This document shows, in pieces, positions 17,258 to 27,335 of a DNA stretch of 64,000 nt. The stretch is from the NCBI GenBank assembly GCA_046329585.1, contig JAXLUI010000001.1:2046001-2110000 (forward strand), read 5' to 3'. The translations under genes were made by a program, and so were the position numbers. The DNA is from DLKC01 sp002478885 (GTDB taxonomy: Bacteria > Bacteroidota > Bacteroidia > Chitinophagales > Chitinophagaceae). Below the pieces are notes generated by a model that was given only the letters and a program-made list of their open reading frames with translations, had not been told where the DNA came from and searched no databases. Position 1 is the first letter of the stretch. Every line of letters begins with the position of its first letter.

Positions 17258-19180
17258 CTAATCGGGCTTCTTTCCATCGAGGAAAGTATTTAAAGATGAA
17301 ATATGTGTTTCATCGTTATCTTCTTTCTTAACGGTGTATTTGCTGTAGAATTGTTCAACCGAAGTGAGCGTATTGCCAAACAATTCCATATTACGTCTTA
17401 CATAAGCCGGAACATTATCATACTCGCCGCCTGAGTCTGCCGAATTCATATTGAATGAGAGGTTGCGCAATTTGTTAATGCGCTCCGCCGCCCGTCTTTT
17501 CTGATCTTCTTCCTCGTTAAAAGCGGTATCGTCAAATGCAGCTTCAGCGACAATAACCGGCTCGGCCGGTTTGGCTTCCTCTTTTATTACCAACTGAAAG
17601 TCTGCATTGTCTTCGGCAGGTTCTTCTCTTAAAACCATCTTTGGCAATTCTGCTACTACTGGCGGTGGCGTTACTGCCGGCACGGGTGCTGGTGTTGGGG
17701 CAGGTAGGGGTTGCACAGGTGCTGTAACCGTAACCACTGTTGGTTGAACAGGCTGCGGTGTTTCTCTTGCTGCCGGGCTGTCTGCATAAATATTCGCCGG
17801 TCTGTGGAGATAGCTCAGTGGCGGGAGGTTTACCGGTGCAGGTTCATTCTTTTCAACGATCTGCATAACGGGCTCTGCCGGTTTTGGCATTTCGGTTTGG
17901 GCCAGTTTAAACGTTGGCGTTTCTTCCCTTGTTTCGGCCTTCAATTCAAACCGAAGCGCCTCTGCGCTTGAAACACGCTCAGGCTCTGGTTCTGCCTGCA
18001 TTGGTACCATATTAAAAACGGGCAGAGGCGCTTCCTCTTCCACAAGTTTTGGAGCGAAAGGATCCTTTTCCTCGAAGGGTATCGGCTGCTGCCCATACAT
18101 CTTTTTCTCTTCACCATCGATGCCGAGTGTCATTACAATTTTTTCAACCACCGGCGGTGCAGCGACTTTTGGCTGCTGAACTGCAACACTTGTATCTTTT
18201 TTAGCAAACGGGTCTTTGAATTCAAAACCTGTAGCAATGATGGTGATACCAATGCTGCCACCAAGTTCGTTATCGTAGCCACTACCGATGATAAGATCTG
18301 AATTTTCGCCGCTTTGCTGGCGCAGGTAATTGTTGATAATCTCAAATTCATCCATAGTGCACTCGTGCTCGCCTTCAGCACTATTGATATTAACCAATAT
18401 CCATCTTGCTCCGCGGATATCGCTGTCGTTGAGCAACGGAGAATTCAAAGCTTCTTCAATTGCAAGCTGGGCCCTGTTTTCACCTTCAGCAGCAGCACTG
18501 CCAAGTATTGCTACACCACCATTCTTCATAACGGTGCACACATCGGCAAAGTCGACGATGATCGTGCCTTTACTGTTGATGATGTCGGTAATGCATTTTG
18601 CCGCGGTGGCCAACACATTATCGGCCCGGCCAAAAGCCTGCGTCATTTTCAGGTTTCCGTATTGCATACGCAACTTGTCGTTACTTATTACAAGCAATGT
18701 GTCAACATAAGGCTGTAATTGCCTGATGCCTTCCTCAGCCTGCTGCAAACGGCGTGGCCCTTCAAACTGGAAGGGCGTGGTAACAATGGCGACGGTGAGT
18801 ATACCTAGCTCGCGGCAGATCTTAGCGATGATAGGTGCACCACCCGTACCTGTGCCGCCGCCCATACCGGCAGTGATGAACGCCATTTTTGTATTTACTT
18901 CTAATATGCGGCGTATTTCTTCGAGTGATTCTTCGGTAGCCTGCTTCCCCACTTCGGGATTGGCCCCTGCGCCAAGGCCTTGCGTAAGATGTGGCCCCAA
19001 CTGTATCTTGTTGGGCACACGGCTCTGTTCAAGCGCTTTAGCGTCCGTGTTACAAATAATAAAATCAACACCTTCAATGTCCTGGGCAAACATGTAGTTT
19101 ACTGCATTGCTGCCCCCGCCACCAACACCAAGCACTTTGATGATGGATGATTTTTGTTTCGGCAAATCAAAATGAATCAT
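17258..19180 (-). CDS. ftsZ: Cell division GTPase FtsZ with long C-terminal linker
   Basis: FtsZ is the tubulin homologue that forms the division ring. The GTPase core occupies about 1-330 with GVGGGGSNAV (18-27), the tubulin signature GGGTGTGG (107-114) and the T7-loop VDFADV. Residues 330-560 are a Pro/Glu/Ala/Val-rich linker (APVQPLPAPTPAPVPAVTPP), much longer than the roughly 50 residues of E. coli FtsZ. Near the end VPAYVRRNMELF resembles the conserved C-terminal peptide that binds FtsA, but about 38 more residues follow it. The length of 640 is large yet in keeping with Bacteroidota. Last gene of the dcw cluster. Confidence 0.97.
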   Translation of the reverse strand: MIHFDLPKQKSSIIKVLGVGGGGSNAVNYMFAQDIEGVDFIICNTDAKALEQSRVPNKIQLGPHLTQGLGAGANPEVGKQATEESLEEIRRILEVNTKMAFITAGMGGGTGTGGAPIIAKICRELGILTVAIVTTPFQFEGPRRLQQAEEGIRQLQPYVDTLLVISNDKLRMQYGNLKMTQAFGRADNVLATAAKCITDIINSKGTIIVDFADVCTVMKNGGVAILGSAAAEGENRAQLAIEEALNSPLLNDSDIRGARWILVNINSAEGEHECTMDEFEIINNYLRQQSGENSDLIIGSGYDNELGGSIGITIIATGFEFKDPFAKKDTSVAVQQPKVAAPPVVEKIVMTLGIDGEEKKMYGQQPIPFEEKDPFAPKLVEEEAPLPVFNMVPMQAEPEPERVSSAEALRFELKAETREETPTFKLAQTEMPKPAEPVMQIVEKNEPAPVNLPPLSYLHRPANIYADSPAARETPQPVQPTVVTVTAPVQPLPAPTPAPVPAVTPPPVVAELPKMVLREEPAEDNADFQLVIKEEAKPAEPVIVAEAAFDDTAFNEEEDQKRRAAERINKLRNLSFNMNSADSGGEYDNVPAYVRRNMELFGNTLTSVEQFYSKYTVKKEDNDETHISSLNTFLDGKKPD

Positions 19181-19261
19181 AAACTGATTTTTAATTTGGA
19201 TTAGTAAGATTTGGGTTCAGAAAATTTGTTGCTCTATGTTGGCAATTAATGCCGCAAAGCG

Positions 19262-20671
19262 TTATTTAATTTCCATGTCGGTCTCTTCCTTGAACAGATC
19301 GATAATACTGTCTTTGAATTTATCCCAAAAACTGTTTAGCCCTTTTCGTTTACGGGTGTCAACAGCATCGGTTTTTAACGGCTCTGTTACGTTAACAAAA
19401 TCACTTGTCTTGAGATTTCCAGGTACAGCCACTCTTGTATAGCGCTGGTGAAAATCTTTTGTCTTATTCTCATAATCGCTGTAGCCTTTTAATATTAACC
19501 CGATGCAGGTTGAATACATTGGCTTTCTTAACTCGTCAATATGATTAGGCGCAAGGTGTTCAGTCGGGTAACCGATTCTTGCATTTAACCCGGTGATGTA
19601 TTCAGTCAGTTGAATAAGATGCGTTAACTGCGAGCCTCCACCGGTAAGAATAACACCGCCGTTTAATGCGCGGTTATCCATGCCTACCTGCTTAAGGTGA
19701 TAAGTAACAAAATCAAGAATTTCTGCCATGCGTGCCTGGATGATGTTGGCAAGGTTCTTTACGCTTATCTCTTTTGCCGGCATTCCCTTTAAGCCCGGGA
19801 TAGTGATAAAAGCATTCGCTTTGGCTTCGTTTGACAGGGCGCTTCCAAACTGCACCTTCATTGCCTCTGCCTGGCTTTTTAAAACACCGAGACCCATGCG
19901 TATATCATTCGTAATATTTTCACCGCCAAAAGGAATAACGGCTGTATGTCTTAAAGTGCCTTCATAAAATACAGCAAGGTCACTGGTGCCGCCACCAATA
20001 TCGAGAATAGCTACACCGGCTTCCATATCTACGTCGCTCATTACAGCACTTGAAGAAGCAAGCGGCTGCAACACGAGGTCTTTTGTTTTTAAACCACTGC
20101 GCTCCACTGCACGGTTAATGTTACGGATAGCATTCCGGTCGCCCGTAATGATGTGAAAATTAGCGCCAACCTTTACACCGTTAAAACCAACTGGGTCTTT
20201 GATGTTCTGAATATTATCCACATGAAAATCCTGCGGAATAACATCAATGATCTGGTCGCCTGCCGGGATAAAAGTTTTGCGCTGGTTCTCGACCAGCTGA
20301 TCAATTTCCCACTGCTTAATTTCCGTGTCTGCATCTTGGCGAACAATATCGCCACGGGTTTGCAGGCTCTTGATGTGATGCCCTGCAACACCAACATACA
20401 CTTCATTAATTTCAAGATCGGGATTGCTTTCAGCACAGTTCAGCAGTGCCTGCTGAATGGCCTTAATGGTCTGGTCGATATTAAGTACCTGCCCATGTTG
20501 CACACCATTACTATTGGCACGGCCAAACCCGAGAATTTCCAGTTTGCCATACTCATTTTTTCTGCCTGCAATAGCCGCAATCTTAGTGGTACCAATGTCA
20601 AGACCGACGATAATAGGTGCCTCCGATTCCGTTTTCGGAACTGTCACCGTAACATTCGTGCCCTGGTTCAT
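19262..20671 (-). CDS. ftsA: Cell division actin-like protein FtsA
   Basis: FtsA tethers FtsZ to the membrane and recruits later division proteins. Phosphate-1 motif VGLDIGTTKIAAIAG and phosphate-2 motif ILDIGGGTSDLAVF are clear, as is GGVILTGGGSQL. The C-terminus ends in a possible amphipathic membrane helix (FWDKFKDSIIDLFKEE). I start at 20671 (MNQGTNV), giving 469 residues. The longer frame begins with GTG inside arm B of repeat copy 7 at 20788 and is therefore probably spurious; an internal ATG at 20761 is a second alternative. Confidence 0.95.
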   Translation of the reverse strand: MNQGTNVTVTVPKTESEAPIIVGLDIGTTKIAAIAGRKNEYGKLEILGFGRANSNGVQHGQVLNIDQTIKAIQQALLNCAESNPDLEINEVYVGVAGHHIKSLQTRGDIVRQDADTEIKQWEIDQLVENQRKTFIPAGDQIIDVIPQDFHVDNIQNIKDPVGFNGVKVGANFHIITGDRNAIRNINRAVERSGLKTKDLVLQPLASSSAVMSDVDMEAGVAILDIGGGTSDLAVFYEGTLRHTAVIPFGGENITNDIRMGLGVLKSQAEAMKVQFGSALSNEAKANAFITIPGLKGMPAKEISVKNLANIIQARMAEILDFVTYHLKQVGMDNRALNGGVILTGGGSQLTHLIQLTEYITGLNARIGYPTEHLAPNHIDELRKPMYSTCIGLILKGYSDYENKTKDFHQRYTRVAVPGNLKTSDFVNVTEPLKTDAVDTRKRKGLNSFWDKFKDSIIDLFKEETDMEIK

Positions 20672-20778
20672 AGATATGTGTTTTAGTTGTTTGTTTAGTT
20701 CTGTTCCTTTTAACCGGAACGTTTTATTGCTGTTTGCTTTCTCTTTTTTCCTTAGCTCCATCTCTTTACTAGTCGCCT

Positions 20779-20905
20779 GTTGTGTCACTCACTTGTACGT
20801 CCCGAACCTGAATCATCAATAAGAAGCCGTTAATACCTGCTGCCACGCTTTCTTCAGTTCAAGTGTGCGACGCAACAAAAGCCAGATTCTTTTTCTATCG
20901 CCGGT
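20779..20905. repeat. Dispersed intergenic repeat, copy 7 (complete A...B, leftward)
   Basis: In the leftward sense: box ACCGGC at about 20900-20905, arm A at 20876-20857 (GTTGCGTCGCACACTTGAAC), arm B perfect at 20798-20779. It fills most of the ftsQ-ftsA gap; the box is 24 nt after the ftsQ stop, and A comes first in the direction of transcription. Confidence 0.85.
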
Positions 20906-20929
20906 TACCACACTTCTTTTGCATTTCTT

Positions 20930-21949
20930 CTAATGTTTTTTCATCACTGCCTTTGCCTGCTTCTTTGGTTTCTTTGCTGCCGGCTTAACCGTAGTCGTCT
21001 TCTTCTGAGCCGGCTTCGTGTTATTTACTGTTGCAGGCTTTGCATTTTGAACAACCGTGTCTTTGCTCATAAAAGGCTGTGGCTTGCTCATCGCCATCGT
21101 ATAACTTGAATCATACATGGCAAGCCTCATTTGCTGCTGTGCATCGGTGTATGTGCGGATGGCCTGCAGCGTGTCCATATATGTTTTTGCCGCACCACGT
21201 TTTACCGCAACAACCTGCCCTGAGTATTGTACATCGATGGTTTCATATTTTTCAAAACCTACTTTACTCCACACCTGCTGGTAAAACATTTTCAACTTGG
21301 AAAATTTTTCATCGAGATTTTCCGCATTGCCAATTTTGATCAGTTGGTTGCCTACCAGTGGAACGATCTCGTAAGTGCGTTGAGATGTTATGTCAACCTG
21401 AGCCACCTGTGCAAGCAGCATGCTGTCCTGCTGAATATATTGTGCGATCGCTTTTATATCGAACAATACAAGGCTGTCTGGGTGACTTAGTTTATTCTTC
21501 TCCGAAGGAAAAGAAGTGAACATTGGCACCCGCGCAGACATTTTATCGCTCAACGGTAGTCTTTTGCAACTGCTGTCGATATAAAATGAACTTCCCTGGA
21601 CAGTAAAAACTCTTGCAAGCGGCTCACGCTCTTCAATGCTTACATGTAAAACCTGCCTGTTATCAAAGAACAATTGTGCCTCCTTTATCCATGGGTTCTT
21701 CTGCAGGCTCATTTCAATACCGCCGAGATTAATTGAAATCGTTGGCGCGCCTTTTACAGCACCCGCATTCTTTAAAACCTTCAGCACATCAGCCTTTTCA
21801 ACGAACACATGGTTATTGGCCCCATGAATACCAATCGTAATATCCGCACAAGCCTTTTCATCTTTTTTTTCCATAGCCGCGATCAATATAGTGCCGGTGC
21901 CCAGGCCAAGTAAGATCCATAATGATATGCGCAGCCATTTCTTCCACAT
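20930..21949 (-). CDS. ftsQ: Cell division protein FtsQ
   Basis: FtsQ is the bitopic divisome protein that works with FtsL. It has a short cytosolic start, one membrane segment (LRISLWILLGLGTGTILIAAM, about 6-26), a POTRA region (about 36-110, with FVEKADVLKVLKN and NPWIKEAQLFFDNRQVLHVSIEEREP) and a C-terminal beta domain. The last ~60 residues are Lys/Pro/Ala/Thr-rich (KPAQKKTTTVKPAAKKPKK), a basic, probably disordered tail not found in E. coli FtsQ. The position between murC and ftsA is canonical. Confidence 0.92.
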   Translation of the reverse strand: MWKKWLRISLWILLGLGTGTILIAAMEKKDEKACADITIGIHGANNHVFVEKADVLKVLKNAGAVKGAPTISINLGGIEMSLQKNPWIKEAQLFFDNRQVLHVSIEEREPLARVFTVQGSSFYIDSSCKRLPLSDKMSARVPMFTSFPSEKNKLSHPDSLVLFDIKAIAQYIQQDSMLLAQVAQVDITSQRTYEIVPLVGNQLIKIGNAENLDEKFSKLKMFYQQVWSKVGFEKYETIDVQYSGQVVAVKRGAAKTYMDTLQAIRTYTDAQQQMRLAMYDSSYTMAMSKPQPFMSKDTVVQNAKPATVNNTKPAQKKTTTVKPAAKKPKKQAKAVMKKH

Positions 21950-21964
21950 AATCTTTATTCAGTT

Positions 21965-23386
21965 TTATTGAAGCAACTGCATTACTTCACGCACCTGCGC
22001 ATCGATATCGCCGGCGCCACACATTACAAGCAACGAAGGTTGTTCGGCCTTAACCCAGCTTCGCATTGCCTCTTTGCTCAGTATTTTTTTATCATCCAGT
22101 TTCATTTTACCAAGGATCAATTCACTTGTTACACCTTCAACCGGCAACTCCCTCGCAGGGTAAATTGGTAACAGAATCACTTCGTCAGCCAGATCAAGAC
22201 TTGTTGCAAATTCATCGGCAAGGTCTTTTGTTCTGCTGTAGAGATGGGGCTGAAAAATAACCGTGCATTTTGTATTTGCATACAGGCTTCTTACACCGTT
22301 TATCAACGCTCTCAATTCTTCCGGATGATGTGCATAATCGTCGATTAAAGTATGCTTGTCGCTTTTTAGCACGTATTCGAATCTTCTTTTAACTCCTTTG
22401 AAATTGGCAACGGCAGTTTTTATTTTTTCATCACTTATACCAAGATATTTTGCGACGGTAATTGCGGCAATGCTGTTTTCGATATTGTGCAGGCCTCCCA
22501 TGTTCAATATCACATCCGTAAGCGTCCAGTTTTTACAAATAATGTCGTAGCGATAAGAACCGTTCTCCACTTTTATGTTGGCCGCATATACGTCCGCAGC
22601 GGAATTATCGAAACTGTAATGGTAATGATGCGCCGCAGTTAATGCAGCCGAACGGCTCATGCCGTATTTGCTTATTAAACAACCGCCGGGTTTTACTTTT
22701 TGAGAAAACTGGACAAACGCCTTTTCCACTTCTTCCGGTGTTCCATAAATGTCGAGGTGATCTGGATCCATAGCGGTAATGACTGCTACATCGGGAACAA
22801 GTTTGAGGAAAGAGCGATCGTATTCATCTGCTTCTACCACCACCACATTTCTTTCACTGCTCCAGAAATTTGTTCCGTAGTTGGATGAAATGCCACCTAA
22901 AAATGCATTACAACCATAACCTGTATCACGCAGTATATGCGCCGTCATGGTGGTTATGGTTGTTTTACCATGTGTTCCACCTACACATATATTGAAAGAG
23001 CTTTCTGTGATCCATTGAAGCACATCACTTCGTTTCACTACTCTATAATCATGTGCCTTATAATAGACCAGCTCAACATGATTTGCAGGTATAGCTGGTG
23101 TATATACTACCACATCGGCATCTTTTGGAGCGAGTTCCAGGTTTTCTTCATAATGAATGTTTATGCCGGACTGTTCCAGGTCTCTTGTAAGTGGCGTAGG
23201 CGTTCTGTCATAGCCACTCACTTTTTTACCCAGTGAATGATAATATCTTGCCAATGCGCTCATGCCAATGCCGCCTATGCCTATAAAATAAACAACCTCG
23301 CCAACCTTTCCGGCAGGGCTGCTTTCAATTGAACCGATATGGATGTTCTCACTCATGCTGTTTCTATCTTTTGTCTCTACAAGCAT
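21965..23386 (-). CDS. murC: UDP-N-acetylmuramate--L-alanine ligase
   Basis: MurC adds the first amino acid of the peptidoglycan stem peptide. The N-terminal GIGGIGMSALARYY nucleotide fold, ATP loop GGTHGKTTITTM, and EADEYDRSFL are diagnostic; DPDHLDIYG and DDYAHHPEEL follow. The first ATG (23386) overlaps the murG stop by ten bases; a second Met at 23356 (MSENIHIG) would give 463 residues and avoid most of the overlap. Either start is possible. ftsQ follows 15 bp downstream. Confidence 0.97.
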   Translation of the reverse strand: MLVETKDRNSMSENIHIGSIESSPAGKVGEVVYFIGIGGIGMSALARYYHSLGKKVSGYDRTPTPLTRDLEQSGINIHYEENLELAPKDADVVVYTPAIPANHVELVYYKAHDYRVVKRSDVLQWITESSFNICVGGTHGKTTITTMTAHILRDTGYGCNAFLGGISSNYGTNFWSSERNVVVVEADEYDRSFLKLVPDVAVITAMDPDHLDIYGTPEEVEKAFVQFSQKVKPGGCLISKYGMSRSAALTAAHHYHYSFDNSAADVYAANIKVENGSYRYDIICKNWTLTDVILNMGGLHNIENSIAAITVAKYLGISDEKIKTAVANFKGVKRRFEYVLKSDKHTLIDDYAHHPEELRALINGVRSLYANTKCTVIFQPHLYSRTKDLADEFATSLDLADEVILLPIYPARELPVEGVTSELILGKMKLDDKKILSKEAMRSWVKAEQPSLLVMCGAGDIDAQVREVMQLLQ

Positions 23387-24519
23387 TTTAATATTTCCTT
23401 AGCCACTCTTTCATCTGCATCCTTCACGCAATATTTACTGATATTGCTTTTAAATTTTTGCTGTAATTCTTCATCCTTTGCAAGCACAGTGATAGACGAA
23501 AAAAGCCTGGTTAGTGTCTCACTGTCTTTCACCATCATCGCCGCATCGCGGTCGACCAGGTATTTTGCATTTACCGTTTGATGATCTTCTGCTGCAAATG
23601 GATAAGGCACAAACACAACAGGTTTTCCGGCAACACACAATTCCGCGACAGTCATTGCACCTGCTCTGGATATGACTGCATCCGCTGCTGCGTATGCTTT
23701 ATCCATATCCTGTATAAATTCGCTTACCCAAACGTTTTTATAACTCTTGCCCCTGTCAACATAAGCTGCCGCGGTTGCTTTGCCTGTTTGCCAGATCAAC
23801 TGTAGACCCAATGACTCAAACTCGTGCACTTTTCTTGCAAGTGCTTCATTGATACTTTTTGAGCCAAGGCTTCCACCAACCGCAAGAATTGTTTTACAGT
23901 GCGGATCGAGGCCGAAATATTTGAGGGCTTCCTCTCTCGTGACCTTCGACTGCACAATTGATTTTCTTACAGGGTTACCAGTAACAACAATTTTCTCTGA
24001 GGGAAAAAATTTTTCCATCCCTTCTGTTGCCACAAAAACCTTCGTGGCTTTTTTACCGATCATAATATTGCTCTTTCCGGCGAAGGAATTGCTTTCATGT
24101 ATAAATGTCGGAATGCCCTTACGCTGGGCATACTTCAACACCGGGAAGCTTGAATAACCACCTACACCAATGGCAGCATCCGGCTTAAAATCGCCGAAGA
24201 TGCTTTTTACCTGCGAAAAGCTTTTTATCAGCTTAAACGGCAACGATAAATTTCTAAACAAGGAACTTCTGTCGAAACCAGCAATGTCCAGGCCTTTGAT
24301 CTCGTAACCGGCTTGCGGCACTTTTTCCATTTCCATTTTTCCTTTTGCGCCTACAAAAAGAAAAATAGTTTCCGGCCTCATTTGCTTTATCGCATTGGCA
24401 ATGGCAATGGCTGGAAAAATATGACCACCCGTACCACCGCCGGCAACTATAATACGCAATTCATCCTGCGATGTGGAGTTGTCATTTAAACGAACACTAT
24501 TTTTATCCTGCGCTGTCAT
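23377..24519 (-). CDS. murG: Lipid II synthase MurG (GlcNAc transferase)
   Basis: MurG transfers GlcNAc from UDP-GlcNAc to lipid I on the cytosolic membrane face. The 380-residue GT28 enzyme has GGGTGGHIFPAIAIANAI, VGGYSSFPVL, the linker region and the donor-site SRAGAMTVAEL...PYPFAAEDHQTVNA. About 20 non-conserved residues precede the first strand. The stop overlaps murC. The upstream gap to ftsW is fully occupied by repeat copy 8. Confidence 0.97.
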   Translation of the reverse strand: MTAQDKNSVRLNDNSTSQDELRIIVAGGGTGGHIFPAIAIANAIKQMRPETIFLFVGAKGKMEMEKVPQAGYEIKGLDIAGFDRSSLFRNLSLPFKLIKSFSQVKSIFGDFKPDAAIGVGGYSSFPVLKYAQRKGIPTFIHESNSFAGKSNIMIGKKATKVFVATEGMEKFFPSEKIVVTGNPVRKSIVQSKVTREEALKYFGLDPHCKTILAVGGSLGSKSINEALARKVHEFESLGLQLIWQTGKATAAAYVDRGKSYKNVWVSEFIQDMDKAYAAADAVISRAGAMTVAELCVAGKPVVFVPYPFAAEDHQTVNAKYLVDRDAAMMVKDSETLTRLFSSITVLAKDEELQQKFKSNISKYCVKDADERVAKEILKCL

Positions 24520-24532
24520 TTATATTTTCTTA

Positions 24533-24604
24533 GTTGCTGCATCTTGTTCTGAAAGCACAAGAGTGCGACGCAACGGATGTTTAATATTTATTCTTTGCCC
24601 GGCT
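24533..24604. repeat. Dispersed intergenic repeat, copy 8 (compact)
   Basis: In the leftward sense: box AGCCGGGC at 24604-24597 (8 nt after the ftsW stop), arm A at 24574-24555 (GTTGCGTCGCACTCTTGTGC), then a degenerate complementary arm read on plus as GTTGCTGCATCTTGTTC (24533-24549). A short inner loop gives a compact hairpin. The degenerate arm resembles that of copy 18. Confidence 0.8.
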
Positions 24605-24612
24605 CAAAAAAA

Positions 24613-25878
24613 TTACACTGCTACAGGTTCGTTTGTCTCCGGTACAGGATCGGGTTCCTTCCCTTCCATCTGTTCCAGGTTTCTTGCAACACTGAGTATA
24701 ATACCAATCGATGCGCACGTGAACAGGAATGAACTGCCGCCCATGCTCACGAGCGGAAGCGTTACGCCTGTTACCGGTATAAGATTTACGCCCACTGCCA
24801 TATTCGCAACTGCCTGTATTACCAGCGTGAAACTGAGTGCCAGAGCGAGAAATGCACCAAAGGCGTATGGACAACGTTTGAAAATTCTTATGCAACGGAA
24901 AAGAAAAACGAGATACAAAAAGATGATGACCGCTCCACCAAATAAACCATATTCTTCAATGATAATCGGGTAAATGGAATCGTTATAAGCCTGCGGAAGA
25001 TAGTTGCGCTGCAGGCTGTTGCCAGGACCTCGGCCAAATAAAATTCCGCCATTGGCGATAGCAATATTTTGTTGTTGTACCTGGTAAGGAATTTCTGTAT
25101 CGTTGGCATAAATAAAATCCTGTACACGGCTAACCCATGTTTCGAAACGGCCAACATTATTAAGCGATGATAAGGATGATGTTTTTACATCGGCTGTTTT
25201 ATCAGCGCTGTACGTTGTAACGGCTACACTTACGATAAGCAATACGGGGATCAACGCAACCGCGATTACCAACAGGATATGTTTAAAACTTACCCGGCCT
25301 ATAAACATCAGCAACAATGAAGTTGCGCCGGTGAGCAATGCGTTTGAAAGGTTAGCCGGCATAATTAATGCACAGGTGATCAGCACAGGAATAATAACCG
25401 GCAAAAAGCCTTTCCTGAAATCTTTGATATCATTCTGCTTCCGGCTGAGCAGCCTCGAAATATACATGAACAGAGCAAGCTTTGCAAAGTCACTCGTTTG
25501 AATGGTAAGATTGATTACAGGAACCCTTATCCAGCGGCTGGCATCGTTTACTTCAACACCGAAAAATAGCGTGTATAACAAAAGCGGAACCGAAATAATA
25601 TAAAGTATCAGGGAAACTTTGGAATACAATGTATAGTTGACCCTATGCATGAAATAGATAAGCGTAAGGCCTACCAAAATAAATGCGGCCTGCTTGAAAA
25701 GATAAATTTCATTACCCTCATTCTTTTTGTAGGCAAGCGAATCGGTTGCACTATACACCACCAGCAATGAAGCGATGGCCAGCAATACAACGATGCCCCA
25801 TATATAGCGGTCACCGCGTGTACGCTGGTCAAGATTTCTGAACGGACTTTTAAGGTCTATGTCGAGAAATTCGTTCAT
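24613..25878 (-). CDS. ftsW: Lipid II polymerase FtsW (SEDS family)
   Basis: FtsW is the divisome glycan polymerase that works with the FtsI transpeptidase. The 421-residue protein has about ten membrane segments, the SEDS sequences RWIRVPVINLTIQTSDFAKLALFMYISR and NGGILFGRGPGNS, IIEEYGLFGG and the C-terminal PVTGVTLPLVSMGGSS. The cytosolic N-terminus (about 28 residues) and acidic C-tail are short. murD precedes it with a 102-bp gap in which I see nothing notable. Confidence 0.95.
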   Translation of the reverse strand: MNEFLDIDLKSPFRNLDQRTRGDRYIWGIVVLLAIASLLVVYSATDSLAYKKNEGNEIYLFKQAAFILVGLTLIYFMHRVNYTLYSKVSLILYIISVPLLLYTLFFGVEVNDASRWIRVPVINLTIQTSDFAKLALFMYISRLLSRKQNDIKDFRKGFLPVIIPVLITCALIMPANLSNALLTGATSLLLMFIGRVSFKHILLVIAVALIPVLLIVSVAVTTYSADKTADVKTSSLSSLNNVGRFETWVSRVQDFIYANDTEIPYQVQQQNIAIANGGILFGRGPGNSLQRNYLPQAYNDSIYPIIIEEYGLFGGAVIIFLYLVFLFRCIRIFKRCPYAFGAFLALALSFTLVIQAVANMAVGVNLIPVTGVTLPLVSMGGSSFLFTCASIGIILSVARNLEQMEGKEPDPVPETNEPVAV

Positions 25879-25980
25879 TGCTTTTTTGTATTTTGATCGT
25901 GGGATTTTATGATTTAGAAATTTGATCCACCGTTTAAACTAAATCTCAAAATGACTCAATATTCAATTCAATAATTTGCT

Positions 25981-27321
25981 TTATAAATCCATTACTGCTT
26001 TCTTAAACTGTCTGCCCCTGTCTTCATAATTTTTAAACAGGTCGAAACTTGCACAAGCTGGGCTTAATAAAACCGAATCGCCGCTTTCGGCAAGCTGGAA
26101 TGCTGCTTTTACCGCATCAGCAGCGCTGTTCGTATCAACAATTGTTGTAACAATGCCGGCAAACGCTGCATGTATTTTGGTATTATCAAGACCCATGCAT
26201 ACGATCGCCTTTACCTTTTCTTTCACCATGTCATCCATAATGGAATAGTCATTGCCTTTATCAACCCCGCCAAGAATAAGAATGGTTGGTTTTGTCATGC
26301 TCTCCAGTGCATACCAAGCGCTGTTGACATTGGTAGCTTTGCTGTCATTGATAAATTCAACGCCTCTTACCGTAGAAACATATTCAAGCCGGTGCTCGAG
26401 GTTGGTGAATGTTGCTACAGACTCCCGTATCTTCTCTTTCCTGATGCCGATTGTTGCCGCGGCTATTCCTGCTGCCATGTTGTTGTACTTATTGTGTTTC
26501 CCTTTCAACGTAAAATCGAAAACGCTCATCACAATTACATCCTCTGTTGCTTTGATCGTCATAGTATCGCCTTTTATCCAGGCACCCTGTTTAAACTCCT
26601 GATTCATAGAAAATGGCATTGAGTTAGATTTGATGGTTATTGTTTTTAAGTGCTGCATGATCACCTCATCGTCTGCGCAATAAATAAAATAATCGCCCGC
26701 CTGTTGGTTTTCAATAATTTTGAATTTACTCTTTATATAATTTTCAAACTTGTATTCGTACCTGTCTAAATGATCTTCGGTGATATTCAGTAACAATGCC
26801 ACATCGGGCCTGAAATCTTTTATATCATCCAGTTGAAAAGAACTAATCTCAGCAACATATAATGTCTTCGGATCTTCTGCCACCTGCTTGGCAAAGGAGT
26901 AACCGATATTTCCCACCAGCGCACAATCCAAACCCGCCGTTTTACACATGTGATAGGTAAGCGATGTAACCGTACTCTTGCCATTACTCCCGGTAATAGC
27001 AACAATCTTACTATCACCTTTATACCTGTAAGCCAATTCAATTTCACTGATCACCGGGATGCCCTTTGAACGAATCCTTTTTACCAGCTCGTTCTTTTCA
27101 GGAATTCCAGGGCTCTTCACAACTTCGTCTGCATCCAGTATTTTTTCCGCTGTATGCATCCCTTCTTCAAATTCGATATTGTTGTCAATGAGCTCTTGTT
27201 TATAAACAGGCTTAATCGCGCCACCATCACTTACAAAAACATCAAAACCTTTTTGCTTCGCCAGTATGGCTGCGCCAACACCACTTTCTGCAGCACCAAG
27301 TATGACGATCTTTTTACTCAT
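25981..27321 (-). CDS. murD: UDP-N-acetylmuramoylalanine--D-glutamate ligase
   Basis: MurD adds D-glutamate to UDP-MurNAc-L-Ala. The Rossmann start KIVILGAAESGVGAAILAKQKG, ATP loop GSNGKSTVTSL, EISSFQLDD, NITEDHLDRY and NDSKATNVNSAWYAL are all in place. At 446 residues the length is standard. It lies between mraY and ftsW; repeat copy 9 lies upstream. Confidence 0.96.
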   Translation of the reverse strand: MSKKIVILGAAESGVGAAILAKQKGFDVFVSDGGAIKPVYKQELIDNNIEFEEGMHTAEKILDADEVVKSPGIPEKNELVKRIRSKGIPVISEIELAYRYKGDSKIVAITGSNGKSTVTSLTYHMCKTAGLDCALVGNIGYSFAKQVAEDPKTLYVAEISSFQLDDIKDFRPDVALLLNITEDHLDRYEYKFENYIKSKFKIIENQQAGDYFIYCADDEVIMQHLKTITIKSNSMPFSMNQEFKQGAWIKGDTMTIKATEDVIVMSVFDFTLKGKHNKYNNMAAGIAAATIGIRKEKIRESVATFTNLEHRLEYVSTVRGVEFINDSKATNVNSAWYALESMTKPTILILGGVDKGNDYSIMDDMVKEKVKAIVCMGLDNTKIHAAFAGIVTTIVDTNSAADAVKAAFQLAESGDSVLLSPACASFDLFKNYEDRGRQFKKAVMDL

Positions 27322-27335
27322 TTATTTTTTATGTT

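Noticed and set aside
20153..20686. 177-residue ORF antisense to ftsA
   Set aside because: Shadow of ftsA with no domain signal.
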